Origin: Dugong dugon
Lineage: Eukaryota > Chordata > Mammalia > Sirenia > Dugongidae
Length of the DNA stretch: 64,000 bases
Assembly (NCBI GenBank): GCA_030035585.1
Contig: CM057481.1
Span: 10,565,128 to 10,629,127, forward strand
Direction of reading: 5' to 3'
The notes under the pieces are model-generated. The model did no database searches. It saw only the letters and a program-made list of their open reading frames with translations, and was not told where the DNA came from. This document shows positions 33,176 through 45,175 of the stretch, piece after piece. Positions within the stretch are counted from its first letter, which is position 1. Every line of letters begins with the position of its first letter. The position numbers were made by a program, and so were the translations under genes.

Positions 33176-33331
33176 GAGCCTTGGTGGTACAGTGGTTAAG
33201 AATTCAGCTGCTAGCCAAAGGGTTGGCAGTTCGAAACCACCATCTGCTCCTTGGAAACCCTTTGGGGCGGTTCTACTCTGTCCTATAGGGTCGCTGTAAG
33301 TTGGAATTGACTCAATGGCAACGGGTTATAT
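33176..33331 (+). mobile_element. AfroSINE, short internally deleted form
   Basis: 'ttggtggtacagtggttaag' head and 'tcctatagggtcgctgtaag' tail with 'ggcaacgggtt' at the end. About 50 bp of the usual middle ('gaaagacctgg' region) is missing, a form also seen at 49151. Confidence 0.9.
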
Positions 33332-33339
33332 TGTGAGCT

Positions 33340-33445
33340 CTGAGAGGATAGATACCATGCTAGTTATCCCAACTGCCTAGGCCAGTGCCTTACGAGTAGT
33401 TGATGCTCAATAAACATTGGTTGGCTACATGAATGGATAAATGAA
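33340..33445 (+). mobile_element. L2 3'-end fragment
   Basis: 'ctaggccagtgccttacgag' and 'gatgctcaataaacattggt' match the L2 tail in sense orientation. Confidence 0.65.
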
Positions 33446-33580
33446 TGCAAGTTCCCTCTCAGGTCTAACATCTTATAACTCCTCTCAATATTGACAGCCT
33501 GGAGTTAATACCAGTAAGGTCTGGAAGTTAGTAAAAAATGACCAGTAGAGGTGGTCTAATCTCACATGTCTCACCAAAAG

Positions 33581-33775
33581 TAGTGGTCCTCAAAGTGTGG
33601 TCTGCAGACGAGCAGCATTGGCATCACCTAAGAACTTGTAAAGGCAAATTCTTGGGCCCCATCCCAGATCTACTGGATCAGAAACTTGGAGGTGGGGGGT
33701 GGCGAGGCTCAGAAATTTGTGTCTTAGCAAGCTCTCCAGGTGATTCTGGTAAACATAAATGTCTGAGAACAACTG
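33581..33775 (-). mobile_element. MER5A-type hAT element, near full length
   Basis: Ends 'agtggtcctcaaagtgtggt' and 'gtctgagaacaactg', with 'ttggcatcacctaagaactt' and 'ctctccaggtgattctggta' inside. This matches MER5A in reverse at about its usual length of 189 bp. Confidence 0.85.
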
Positions 33776-34109
33776 TCCCAAAGGATGTTACCTGAAATAC
33801 TGGCTTCATGGGTTTTAAACGGGTGTTAAAGGACAAAAAGGTTGCATGGGCCAATAACTGGGAAACTCTGAGTTACACACAGGTGGGTTTCTCTACTGCA
33901 GTACTTCATTTGCTCAGAGGCTTTAATTTGCTGATGAGCACTGAGAGTCTCAGAGAGGTTCATGGTGCCCAGTCCCTCTCCCAGGAGCATCTCATGGGAC
34001 TAGTGTTTCATGGAATGCACTTGGACTCTTGGGGGAAAACACTGCTCTAAATTAAAAGCAGTGTAAGAAGTGGCAAACCCCTCAAAATAATCTATTGAAC
34101 AAGAGTTTT
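33776..34109. other. Unassigned sequence
   Basis: No repeat or gene recognised. Confidence 0.4.
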
Positions 34110-34840
34110 GTTTCTTATAAAGCTAAGCACAGGCTTCCCATATGATCCAGCAATCAGGCTTCTAGGTATTTACCCAAATGAGTTGAAAAATGTATGTCCA
34201 CATAAAAACCTGCACACGAAGGTTTATAGCAGCTTTATAATTGCCCAAAACCAGTTCAACCTAGATGTCGTTCAATAGGTAAATGGATAAACAAGCTGTG
34301 GTACAATTATACAATTGCATATTATTCAGTGATAAAAAAGAGATGAGCTATCAAGCTAAGAAAAGATGTGGAGGAACCTTGAATTTCTATGGCTAAGGGA
34401 AAGAAGCCAGTCACAAAAAGCTATGTACTGTATGACTCCAACTATATGACGTTCTGGAAAAGGCAAAACTATAGAGATAGTGAAAAGATCAGTGGGGGCC
34501 AGGAGGAGGAGAGGAAGGGTAAGTAGGTGGAGCACAGGGCATTTTTAGGACAGCGAAACTATTCTGTGTGATATTGTAATGGGGGACACATGACATTATG
34601 CGTTTGTCAAAATCTATAGGACTGTACAACAGAAGGAGTGAACCCTAATGTAAACTGTGGACTGTATTTAATGTATCTGTTTTTGATCATCAATTGTAAT
34701 AAATGTATCACACAAATGCAAAGTGTTAATAATAGGGAAACAGTATTCAGGGTGAAGAGGGGGTATATGGAAACTTTGTGTTTTCTGCACAATTTTTCTG
34801 AACCTAAAACTATTCTAAAAAGTAAAGTCTATTCTAAAGA
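34110..34840 (+). mobile_element. L1MB-like ORF2 C-terminus and 3'UTR
   Basis: 'tatgatccagcaatcaggct', 'actgtatgactccaactata', 'gttctggaaaaggcaaaact', 'gaaccctaatgtaaactgtg' and 'gaacctaaaactattctaaa' are in the order expected for an L1MB-type 3' end, which appears complete. Confidence 0.85.
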
Positions 34841-35009
34841 AATAACCTAAATATCAAACCCAAGAGGGGAGAAAAAAGAATTTTATAGCTGATTCAGGCC
34901 CAGAAGAACTTTTTAAGTTTAAGTGACAGCATCATATCAATTTTTGTTTCTTGGTACAGAATTATCACAGTGTTATTTTCAAAGTTGTCTTATTTCTAAA
35001 CAGGCTCTC
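34841..35009. other. Unassigned spacer
   Basis: Nothing recognised. Confidence 0.4.
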
Positions 35010-35130
35010 AGGTTTCTGTTATTACCCTCAATTTATAGATGAGAATACTGAGGCTCAGAAAGGGCCAAGATTTGCCCAAAGTCATGGAGATGATGTGAAA
35101 ATGGAATCACAACAAGCTCATACCAGATGT
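35010..35130 (-). mobile_element. MIR fragment
   Basis: 'atttatagatgagaatactg', 'aggctcagaaagggccaaga' and 'tgcccaaagtcatggagatg' are the reversed MIR core. Confidence 0.75.
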
Positions 35131-35837
35131 ATGGCTTAGGACAAGTTAACATTGAAAAAGCACTGGTGTATGGGAGATGTAGGTGTGCAGGGCTCGTCTG
35201 TCAGGTTTTTTGAAGGGTATCAGTAGATCACCTCCAGGACATTTCCAATGCCACTTAGCCCCAATAGGACTCAGCTAGCTGGAACAGGGGCCTCACTGTG
35301 TTTTCACCCGTTATGGGGGGACTTGGAAGCTTGGGATGCTCCCAGGATAGTCCGTCACACTATTCCTCAACTTAACCAAGAAAGGGCACCTCCCGTGCAC
35401 ACTTGGATGCCATTTGGTAGATGCTCCAATCTCATCATTTTCTTAAATGAAGAAAACTGGCAGCTCCTGCATGGTCCTCATCTGGTGGATCTGCACTCCC
35501 TGGGCTGACTCTGCAATAGGAAAAGAGCTAATAAATCACAGCTCTCCACACTCCACTGTTGGGGCTGCTTTGGCTTTCTGATGATTCAGCAGAAACAACC
35601 ATCAGTGTAGAAAATACTCCAAAACTCTCCCCACCAAACAAAGTCACAAATCTAAGTTTCTAGGGGGGAAAAAAAAAGAAAGAACTCTTCAACATAACAC
35701 CCATTCATGGGAAATGGTTATTAGCACAGAAGAGAATAAAAAGTTACAATGTGAGTTCAAAACTTCTTGCTTATTTCCACCACATCCCTCCAATTTATTA
35801 TTAGCAATATCATTATGTTACTGTGATGTCCTAGCAG
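35131..35837. other. Unassigned, non-repetitive sequence
   Basis: About 700 bp without a recognised repeat. An 86-codon frame at 35248-35508 has no motif I know. Confidence 0.4.
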
Positions 35838-36012
35838 CTTTCTTTCATTGAGCACCTACTATGTAACAAGAGATGTTCTAAATCCTTTATTTATTACATG
35901 GTTGAATTCTCACAACACTATGAGGTGGTATAATACTATCCCCAATTCACTGATGAAGAAACTGAGGCTTAGAAAAGCTCTAAGGCTCCAAAACCAGCCA
36001 GCCTGTTCAAGC
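35838..36012 (-). mobile_element. MIR SINE
   Basis: 'tgagcacctactatgtaaca', 'actatgaggtggtataatac' and 'gatgaagaaactgaggctta' are the reversed MIR. Confidence 0.85.
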
Positions 36013-36107
36013 ACCCTACTGTGCTATGTAGAAATAATTTAAATGTCTCTTGAAAACACTTGCTCGATTTTTTTTGAGATGCAAAATCTTAAGATAACAT
36101 ACTTTAA

Positions 36108-36930
36108 AAATTTCTTACTTATTTTGTTATTGTTGAGAATATACACAGCAAAACATACACCAGTGCAAGAATTTCTGCAAGTATGATTCAGTGACATTGA
36201 TTACATTCTTCAAGTTGTGCAACCACTCTTACCTTCCTTTTCTGAGTTGTTCCTTCCTCATTAACATAAATTAACTGCTCCCTAAGGTTTCTATCTATTC
36301 TTTCAAGTTGCTGTTGTCAATTTGATCCTTTATAGATAGCTCTTAAAAGAGCATAATGCTCAAGGCAGATATTTTCTACTAGTTAAGCTAAACTATTGTA
36401 CAGTTTAAAGAAGACTTCAGGGGATATCTCTGGTTTCAAGTTTAAAGATTATCTCAGGGCAATAGTTTCAGGGGTCATCCACCCTCCATGACTCCAGAAA
36501 GTTTAGAGTCCATTAGAATTTGAAATTCTGTTCTACATATCCCCCCTTTTGATCAGGATTCTTCCATAGAGTCTTTGACCAAAATGTTCAGTAATGGTAG
36601 CTGGGCACTATCTAGTTCTTCTGCCTCATGGCAAAGGTGGCAGTTGTTCATGGAGGCAATTAGCCACACATTCCATATCCTCCTTATATTCCTGAGTCGT
36701 TCTTCCTCTGTCGCTCCAGGTGAGTAGAGACCTGTTGTTGTGCCTTGAATTGCCACTTACAAACTTAAGGCCCCATGCACTACACAATGAAACAGGAGGT
36801 AGAACAGAAGCACTAAACATGTTATTAGGCCAATTAACAGGGATGTCCTATGAAACCATGACCCTAAACCTCCAAACCAAGGAACCGAATCCCCTGAGGA
36901 TTTTGATTATATAAGTAGCCTCAGCAGCTA
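36108..36930 (-). mobile_element. L1 3'UTR, type C end
   Basis: Reverse copy of the terminus at 16279, longer (about 820 bp). It includes the shared block near 36597-36640 ('atggtagctgggcactatct') and upstream 3'UTR text to 'gattttgattatataag'. It abuts another reverse L1 at 36931. Confidence 0.85.
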
Positions 36931-38165
36931 CTCTTTTGTTGTGGTTGTTGTAAATACATTTATCACACAACTTTTGCCAGTTCAACTTTTTACAGCAGTA
37001 CGACTTATTGACAGCAATTAATCAGTGTGATATTTCCATCACCATTAAACCCGTTCTCCTTTTCCCCTCCCTCCCACCCCTGGTAACAACTAATAAAATT
37101 TGTTCCCTATACATTTGCCTTTTCTTGTCTTTTTATATAAGTGAGGTCATATAATATTTGTCCTTTATTTCACTCAGCATAATGTCTTCCAGCTCCATCC
37201 ATACTGTAGCATGTATCAAGTCTTCATTTCTCCTACTGGCTGAGTAGTATTCTATTGTATGTATGTACCATATTTTGTTTATCCATTCATCTGTTGATGG
37301 GCATTTAGGTTGCATCCACCTTTTGACTGTTGTTAATAGTGCTGTACTGAACATTGGTGTACAAATCTCTATTTGAGTCTCTGCTTTCAAGTCTTTTGGG
37401 CATATACCTAGGAGTGGAATTTCTAGGTTATATGGTAGTTCTAGTTTTAGTTTTTGAGGCACTGCCACTCTGTTATTCACAATGGCTGTGCCATTTTGCA
37501 TTCCCACTAGCAATGAATAGGGATCCAATTTCCCCACATCCTCACCAACACTTGTTATTTTCGGTTTTTTTAATCTTAGCCATCCTAGCAGGAGTGAAGT
37601 GGTATGTCATTGTGGTTTTGATTTCCATGTCTCTGATGGCTAATGACATTGAGCATCTTCTCATGTATTTAGTGGCCACTTGAATGTCCTCTTTGTTGAA
37701 ATGTCTATTCAAGTCCTTTGCCCATTTTATGATTGCATTATTTGTCTTTTTGTTGTTGTCAAAGTTTTATATATATTTTGGTTATTAGTTTCTTGTCAGA
37801 TGTATGGTTTCCAAAGACACTCTCCCAGTCAGTAGCTAGCCTTTCACTTTTTTGGTAAAGTCTTTTGATGAACAAAAGTTTAAATTTTTACAAGGTCCCA
37901 TTTATTTATTTTGTCTTTTGCTATTTGTGCTTTTATTATTATGTTAGATAATCCCTTGTTAAAAGCTAGGCCTGGCAGTGTTGCCCCTGCTTGTTCTTCT
38001 AAGAATTTTATGGTCTTAGTTTGCACAGTTAGGTCCTTAATCCATTTTGAATTTGTTTTTATGTGTGGTGTGAGGCATGGAGCCTGTCTCATTTTTATGT
38101 ATGTGGAAAGATAATGTGGTTCTAATGTTCGGACTTCTGAATTACTCTTAAGAAATGCCCTTTCT
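36931..38165 (-). mobile_element. Older L1, 3'UTR and ORF2 C-terminal half
   Basis: Reverse L1: 'gtggttgttgtaaatacatt' at the 3' end, then the ORF2 C-terminus. A minus-strand open stretch at 37133-37537 carries a typical L1 C-terminal sequence (LPYNLEIPLLGICPKD). The frame is otherwise broken. Confidence 0.9.
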
Positions 38166-38187
38166 TCTTCCAACCCGTAATTACAGG

Positions 38188-38420
38188 AAGCAGCATGGTG
38201 TTCTGGTGAGCAGTAATGGCTTTTACGTGAGAAATGCCTGGATTAGAGGTGAATTAAACTGTGTGATGTGGTCCCTCATCTTGCAAGTTGGAAGAACTTC
38301 CTCCCAGGATTGTGGAGCATGCTAAATGAGGAAATGAATGCAAAGCCCTTGGCCCAGTGCCTGGCACACAGCAGGAGTTCACTGAGTGGTGGCTGGTTCT
38401 ATTATTATTATGGGAACCCT
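38188..38420 (+). mobile_element. MIR SINE
   Basis: 'agcatggtgttctggtgagc' start, 'ttggcccagtgcctggcaca' end and a decayed centre. Confidence 0.65.
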
Positions 38421-39564
38421 TTAAGCTCAGCTGGAGAGCCCTCCCGTGTTTAATCTTCCCATCCCAGACTCCATAGCTTTCATACGCACTTTGATTTACT
38501 TAAGACTTACATCACACTTACTTCCAGAGAGTGCTCCAGACAGGAACCCTCCATCAATCTTTGTACAAGCATGATTAGCTATGAATTTGTTGGAGAGACT
38601 GGATACCACAAATCGAGTCCCATTCATGGAAACTACGCAAGCTCTGTCACTTAGTTTCCTTATGTGTCAAATGAGGTTAATATCAGCACTCTGTTCCTCA
38701 AAGGGTTGTTGGGAGAATGAAATCAATCAAACAAATGTACAGCTAAATATCCACTTCCAGCAGTCATTAATGTCTTCTTCTAGTAGGCTTGGAGACGCGG
38801 CAATAGGCACTGGTCTGCAATAGGTCACAGCCTCAGACTATTACACAGCCCTTATCTGTGTGCCTTTGGGTCTCCCTGTATGGATGGCTGATGTGAGAGG
38901 GTCAGCCATCCTGTTTTCTACTTCTTCTAACGAACTCCCTGTGGTACAGTTGCTTACCTAAGGTCAAAAGGCAAGTCTTGAAGATAGAAACAAGTCAGAA
39001 ATCTCATCGTCCCCTCTGGTTTTCCTATGACTTGGAAGTGCTTCAGCCCTTTGGAGTGAAAGTGATATGAGTAGCCTACATTTAATTAATGCACTTTCTC
39101 AAATCAATGGATTAAGGCTAGGAAGAATCATGTAGATACTCAAAAAGATATTAAGTATATCTCAATTATTGTTGGTAATCTGGGAAAAGTTTCCAGTGCC
39201 CAGGAGTTGAGGTTCGTTTGTCATTTTATGTTTTAGAAGTTGGTCTCATGAAAGAAATATGTTCTTTAACCTTTGTTACCTCTGGAGACTACATCTGCTC
39301 CACAACTCCTACCTTTTTGTGTTTTGCAGAGTTTGCTCTGACAGACTGCCAGCTCGCTTTTCTCAGAGGAAGTGTATTGAATGGCCAGAACTACTTGGGC
39401 ACCACTGTTGAGGATTAAAAATGGAACACCCAACCACACAGCCCACTCTGAGGAGGATGGTATAAATTTATATCCTGCTGCTGTGTGGGCAGCACCTTCT
39501 GAAGTGGTAGCTGCTTTTTTGAAGGCTGGGATGGGCATTCTGGAGTGTCTCAGATGTGTCAGAT
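38421..39564. other. Mostly unassigned; MIR core at about 38638-38730
   Basis: 'cacttagtttccttatgtgt' and 'aagggttgttgggagaatga' near 38648-38720 are a sense MIR fragment. The rest is not recognised. Confidence 0.45.
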
Positions 39565-39702
39565 TGTGGGAGCCTCCGTTGTCTAGCAGTTGGTCAAGAG
39601 CTTGGAGTTGGGAGGTAGGTGACTCAATTAGAACCTTACCATACTAGCTGTGTGAGGTTGGGCAAGTCACCGCCTCACATTTCTGAGCCTCCCCTTTTCT
39701 CT
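39565..39702 (+). mobile_element. MIR SINE, 5' part
   Basis: 'agcttggagttgggaggtag' and the core 'agctgtgtgaggttgggcaa' lead to 'ctgagcctcc', then an L1 interrupts. It resumes at 40206. Confidence 0.8.
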
Positions 39703-40137
39703 CTCTTTTTTGATATTTTATTGAGTTTTGGTGAAAGTCTACACAGAAAACGAGGTTCCTGTTTAACTATTTCTGCACCTAAGTGTTTAGCATCTTTGGT
39801 TACATTTTCCACACTGCATCAGTCATTCTCATTATTTCCATTCTGGTTGTTCCATTTCCATGTTCTTTCTTCCCTGCCCACCCTGGCCTTCTCATCTTTT
39901 CTTTAGGGTAAATGTTGACCATTTGGTCTCAAATAGATGATTGCTTTTTTTTTTTTTTGTTTTTTTGTTAGTAAAAGGAGCACAGTACTCACAGGTGGAT
40001 TTTGTTTATTTTATGAGCCAATCTGTTATTTAGTTGAAGGTGACCTCTGGGAATAGTTTCAATTCAGAGTTTAAAGGCTATCTCAGGGCGGTTGTCTCTG
40101 GGGTTCCCCAGGTCTCTCTCTGTTTGGTAAGTCTGGC

Positions 40138-40169
<32 letters not shown>

Positions 40170-40193
40170 TGAGTTTTGTTCTACAATTTTCTT
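39703..40193 (-). mobile_element. L1 3'UTR, type D end, inside a MIR
   Basis: 'gagttttggtgaaagtctac' and 'ctatctcagggcggttgtct' are a reverse L1 terminus related to type C. It is flanked by ccccttttctct (39691-39702) and ccccttgtctct (40194-40205), 11 of 12 identical. T runs lie near 39945-39957 and 40139-40162. Confidence 0.85.
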
Positions 40194-40205
40194 CCCCTTG
40201 TCTCT

Positions 40206-40340
40206 TATAATGTGGTTATGATGGTAGACTTGTCGGAGAGTAGCTGTGAAGCTTAAATGAGATTAAGCCTATAAAGCACTTAAACTAGTGCCTGAAAGAT
40301 AGTAGACAGTCATTGAATATCAGTTATTGTAGATGCATGT
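40206..40340 (+). mobile_element. MIR SINE, 3' part
   Basis: 'agctgtgaagcttaaatgag', 'taaagcacttaaactagtgc' and 'agtcattgaatatcagttat' complete the MIR begun at 39565. Confidence 0.8.
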
Positions 40341-40874
40341 ACAGTGCTTGGCACAAGTGTGTATACTAAAGGTGGCCGCTGTTACTATTGTTAGTGTTAT
40401 CTGTTACCATCAGAACCCTGAATCAGCCCTGCTTCTGCCCCCGTATCTTACAGAACCCTTATCCAATGGAGGCGGCTCCATCACTTCCTGCTTACAGGCT
40501 CTGTCTGCACAGGACCCAGACGTGACTTCATGAGGTAGAAGGTGGGGGACCATCACTAGTATCTTAACTCCAAGATGTCCTCATCCCTCTCAGTCTTTGC
40601 CCAAGACTAGTGTAATCTTCTTCCTGTCCTTCCCAGCAGCCCTCGCCCAAATCCCTTCTGGAATTTCCTTAGGTAAAATTCATTCCTCTTCCTTCTGCAG
40701 CAAGTAATTGATGTGCCACAAGAATTCAATCAAGGATAGCAGGTGTCGCTTTCTCAGCCTTTATCAGTGTTTGGATCAAAACTGAGCTAGGCGTTCTCTG
40801 GCTGCACATTAGATTCATCTGGTGAGAGGCTTCTAGAACATTTAGGTGTCCCACTGTCTGTGGGGGTGGTCTTA
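40341..40874. other. Unassigned sequence
   Basis: No recognised repeat or gene. Confidence 0.4.
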
Positions 40875-41112
40875 GATATCTGTGTAGTGAACACTCTTGG
40901 AGTATTTGCTTTGTGTCAGGCACTGTTAAGAGCATTCCATGCATTAGATCATGGACTCCTCATAACAACCACACAAAGGACAGAGTTGCTCCAGTTCTCC
41001 AGGCTGGTTAAATATGCTGTCAGGTCACCTGGCTGAGGAGAAGTGAAGCCTGGGTGGAACTCAGGGTCTTTTGGTCTTCAAAGCCATGTCTCTTAATCAT
41101 TAAGCTACCCTC
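40875..41112 (-). mobile_element. MIR SINE
   Basis: 'gtgtcaggcactgttaagag', 'tcctcataacaaccacacaa' and 'ctcttaatcattaagctacc' are the reversed MIR; the centre is decayed. Confidence 0.75.
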
Positions 41113-41647
41113 CCCCGCAAATCTGTTTCAAGAATGACTCAGTGTCTGAGCCTCCCGAATACTCTCACACACTTTGCTATTGGGAGGAGCTCTGGGCCAC
41201 CCATATTTGTGGATGCCTGATTTCAGCTGTGAGGTTAGAGGAGGAGATGGTGATGAGGCGATACCCACCGTTTTTACGCCTTCACCCACGCTTCATCTGC
41301 AGACGTTGCAAGGTGAGGCAAGTGTTAGTCATGTTCCCAGAGACCCAGGGCAAATTGGGCATGTATTCTAATTGGAAGCAATTAATGAATTATTCCTTAT
41401 GGTGTAAGTATTTCCTTGTCCAAAGAAGAAAGGTTTTGGACTGTGGCAAAACAGGACATTTGACTCTTAGCCATCTCTTGTATTGAAAATGAAGTGGCTG
41501 TATGGGCTTAGTTCAGAATTAAGTTTACTTTATTTAAATATTTTGATTTGTAATGGCTCTGAGAATTAACAGAAGGGTTACAAAAAATAACTAACTACAG
41601 TGGCATAACCTTCCAGACTCTTATAAACCTACTACCATTAAAAAAAA
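41113..41647. other. Unassigned, non-repetitive sequence
   Basis: About 530 bp. Overlapping frames at 41142-41486 and 41174-41371 have no motif I recognise. Confidence 0.4.
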
Positions 41648-41704
41648 AATTATTGTGGTAAAATATACATAACAAAAATATTAGCCATTTTAATTATTTT
41701 TAAA

Positions 41705-41914
41705 GGAGCCCTGGTGGCAGAATAGTTAAGTGCTCACCTGCTAACTGAAAAAGTTGGCAGTTTGAACCCACGTAGCAACTCTGCAGGAAAAAGACCTGGG
41801 GATCTGCACCTGTAAAGATTGCAGCCTGGAAAACCCTACAGGGCAGTTCTACTCTGTCACGTGAGGTCGCTATGAGTCAAAGTCCATTCAATGGCACGTA
41901 ATAACAACAACAAC
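41705..41914 (+). mobile_element. AfroSINE with 13-bp target duplication
   Basis: 'ggagccctggtggcagaata' to 'caatggcacgtaataacaac'. Flanked by aattatttttaaa (41692-41704) and aattatttttgag (41915-41927). A complete first-subtype copy inside an L1. Confidence 0.93.
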
Positions 41915-42640
41915 AATTATTTTTGAGTGTGTAATTCATTGTCATTAATTACATTCACCATGTCATGCAACCATCACCACTATACATTTCCAAAAGTTTT
42001 CCATCACCTCAAACAGAAACTGTGTACCCCTTAAAGAATAACTCCCCATACCTTCCATCAGCCCCTGGTATCTGCTAATAAACTTTTTTCTCTATGCATT
42101 TGCCTATTTTAGATATCTCATATAAGTAGGATCATACGGCATCTGTCCTTTTGTGTCTGGGATTCCACTCAGTATAACGTTTTCATGGTTCATCTATGTC
42201 ATAGCATGTATCAGAACTTCATTTCTCTTCATGGCAATGGAATATTCCATTGTACATATATAACACATTTTGTTTGCTCATCTGTTGATGGACATTTGGG
42301 TTCCACTGTCTGACCACTGTGACTAATGCTGCAATGAATATTGGTGTACAAGTATTGTCTGAGTCTCTGCTTTCAAGTCTTTTGACTATGTACCTAAGAG
42401 TAGAATTGCTGGGCCCTATGGTAGTTCTCTGTTTAACTTTTTGAGGAACTTCCAAACTGTTTTCCAAAGCAGCTGCCCTATCTTATATTCTCTTCAGCAA
42501 TGGATGAACGTTCTAATTTCTCCACATCCTGGCCAACACTTGTTATTTTCTGTTTTTCTGTTAATAGCCATCCTAGTGGGTGAGAAGTGGTATCGTATTG
42601 TGGTTTCAATTTACATTTCCCCAATGACTAATGACATTGG

Positions 42641-42744
42641 GTATCTGTTCAATGATTGTGAGGATGGTGCAGGATCAGGCAGTGTTTTATTCTGTTGTAC
42701 GTAGGGTCACTATGAGCCGGAACCAACTTGATGACATCTAGCAA
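42641..42744 (+). mobile_element. RTE LINE 3'-tail fragment with target duplication
   Basis: 'gattgtgaggatggtgcagg', 'tattctgttgtacgtagggt' and 'actatgagccggaacc' match 63552-63650. Flanked by tgacattgg (42632-42640) and cgacattgg (42745-42753). A 104-bp strongly 5'-truncated RTE insertion in L1. Confidence 0.85.
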
Positions 42745-44150
42745 CGACATTGGCCATTTGTATAACTTCTTTGGAGAAATGTTTATTCAAGTCCATTGCC
42801 TGTTTTTCAATTGAGTTGTTTATCTTTTTGTTACTGAAGTTATAGGAGTTCTTTGTATATTCTGCATGTTAAACTCTTGTCAGATGCGTGGTTCCCAAAT
42901 ATTTTCTCCCATTTTGTAGTTGCCTCTTTACTTTCTTGAAAAAGTCCTTTGATGAACAATAGTTTTAAATTTTGATGAAGTCCAATTTATATATTTTTTC
43001 TTTTGTTGCTTGTGCTTTTGGTGTCATACTTAAGGATCCATTGTCCAAAACAGGGTCTTGGAGCTTTACCTGTATGGTTTCTTCTAAGATTTTTGTGGTT
43101 TTAGTCCTTATATTTAAGTCATTGATCCATTTTGAGTTGCTTTTCATATTTGTGTGAGGTATTGGTCCAACTTCAATCTTTGGCACGTGAAGATTCAGTT
43201 GTTCCAGCACCATTTGTTGAAGAGACTAATCTTTCCCCATTGAAAGGACTTGGCACCCTTCTTGAAAAATCATTTGGCCATAGATGTATGAGTTTATTTC
43301 TGGACTATAAATTCTATTCCATTGATCTATATGTTTATCCTTATACTAGAAAAATAATGTTTTAATTACTATAGCTTTATAGTATGTTTTTAAATCTGAA
43401 AGTGTGAGTTCTCCGACTTTGTTCTTTTTCAAAATTGTTTGGGTTATTCGGGCCCCTTGCAGTTCCATATGAATTTGAGGATTGACTTTTCCAATGTAAT
43501 GGAATTTCGATAGGGATTGCCTTGAATCTGTGGATTGCTTTGGGTAGTGTTGACATCTTAACGATATTAAGCATTCCGGTCTGTAAACTTGGGATATCTT
43601 TCCATTTATTTAGGCCTTCTTGACTTTCTGTCAGCAATATTTTATAGTTTTCGTTGTACAAGTCTTTCACCTTCCTGGTTAAATTTATTCCTAGGTATTT
43701 TATTCTTTTAGATGTATTGTAAAGGGAACTGTTTTCTTAATTGCCTTTTCAGATTGTTCATTGCTGGTGTATAGCTGATTTTTATGTATTGATCTTGTAC
43801 CCTCTAACTTTGCAGAATTTATTAGCTCTAGCAGTTTTCTTGTGGATTCTTTGGTACTTTTTATATATAGGATCATGTCATCTGTGAATAGAGATAATTT
43901 TACTTCTTCCTTTCCAATTTGGATACGTTTTATTTCTTTTTCTTGTGTATTTCTCTGGCTAGAACTTCCAGCATAATGTTGAATATCAGTGGTGAAGTGG
44001 GTATCCTTGTCTTCTTCCTGATCCTAGGGGGAAAGCTGTCACTCTTTCACAATTGAATATAATGTTAGCTGTGGGTTTTTCATGAATACCCTTTATCATG
44101 TTGAGACATTTCCCTTCTATTCCTAGTCTACTGAGTATTTTTATTATGAA

Positions 44151-44304
44151 AGTATCTGTTACTTACTTTGAGGTGGCAAAACATGATTATATTTACACAA
44201 ACATACACACACACATACAGAGTGAAGAGAGTTAGAGATGTATTAAATTTTAAAATGGGGTGGCAAGCCTCAGTTTGGTTTCAGAATTGGTAAATATTAG
44301 TTTA
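44151..44304. other. Unassigned, AT-rich
   Basis: A short CA run lies at about 44202-44217; otherwise nothing is assigned. Confidence 0.4.
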
Positions 44305-44435
44305 TTCACATATGCATTCATTCAACAAATATTTATTGAGCATAGTGCTTAGCTGGGTGGGGGAGGGGGGATATAAAATAAATGCCATATGTGACTGCTT
44401 ACAATCTGAGTGGCAAGGCAAGGCATACATTATTA
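44305..44435 (-). mobile_element. L2 3'-end fragment
   Basis: 'cattcattcaacaaatattt' and 'attgagcatagtgcttag' are the reversed L2 terminus. Confidence 0.7.
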
Positions 44436-44619
44436 AGTTTCTGTGTGTGATGATACGGCCAAATGAAGCCATACTGACCTTATTTCCTTTTTTGATTGGA
44501 TTGTAGACCAGCAGGTTGAAGGAATATTGTAGACAGAATGTATCCTGATGTGGATAAAGCATTTGACAATCTCTTTGGTGTCCATGGGGACAAGGTGACA
44601 GAATGTGAGCTGTTTTAGG

Positions 44620-44735
44620 CCTGTTCCCCTAGAGGGCAGGAGTGGGGTCTTACCTATTTTGTCTACATGTTGTAGAGCTCAATGCGTAGTCTATGATAAG
44701 CACTTACAAAATATTTGTTGAATGAATAAGGAATG
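44620..44735 (+). mobile_element. L2 3'-end fragment
   Basis: 'cccctagagggcaggagtgg' and 'aaatatttgttgaatgaata' are the sense L2 tail, facing the reverse L2 fragment 190 bp away. Confidence 0.7.
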
Positions 44736-45000
44736 AAGTCATGGTTCTTTTAACAATGATACCCAGAAAGGGTTGTTTGATGGTTCAATGTTAAACTGGA
44801 GGAAGGCCTGTTATGGATTGTCACAGAACCCTTTTCCAAGTCTTTTTTATTAATAACTTAAATAGAAGAAATCTTGGGATGGGGGCCAGAATTCACATTG
44901 AAATGCTAGAGCACCAGGCTACTAAAAACTAATGGGTAAAATTTAGGAACAATGAATGTAGCATCCTGAATTTGGTTAAAAAATCAATTGCATAATACAT
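44736..45000. other. Unassigned sequence
   Basis: Nothing recognised. Confidence 0.35.
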
Positions 45001-45175
45001 AGCAATAGCTTTAAAATACACATATCCTTACACCCTGAAATTTCTTTCTTTCTTTCAGGAATATATGTTTAAGAAATAATCATGGATAGGTACAAAGATT
45101 TTCTTATAAGACTTTCATCAAGATGTTGTTTATAATAGAGAAAAATTATTAACAAACCAAATATCCAGTAGGAGT
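45001..45175 (+). mobile_element. L1M ORF2 C-terminal fragment
   Basis: 'tccttacaccctgaaatttc', 'agatgttgtttataatagag' and 'accaaatatccagtagga' fit old L1 ORF2. Short and diverged. Confidence 0.5.

Larger units (their letters stand above)
41648..44150 (-). mobile_element. Older L1: 3'UTR and ORF2 to reverse transcriptase
   Basis: A reverse L1 of about 2.5 kb. The 3' end has 'tattgtggtaaaatatacat'. The ORF2 C-terminus follows ([10 protein letters not shown] on the minus strand at 43377-43670), then the reverse transcriptase box, reading FTDD, at 43872-43889. The sequence stops in the middle of the domain near 44150. A SINE (41705-41914) and an RTE tail (42641-42744) interrupt it. Multiple frame breaks. 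Confidence 0.9.

Noticed and set aside
41142-41486. 114-codon frame in unique sequence
   Set aside because: No motif and no exon structure; a second frame overlaps it. Cannot be supported as a gene.
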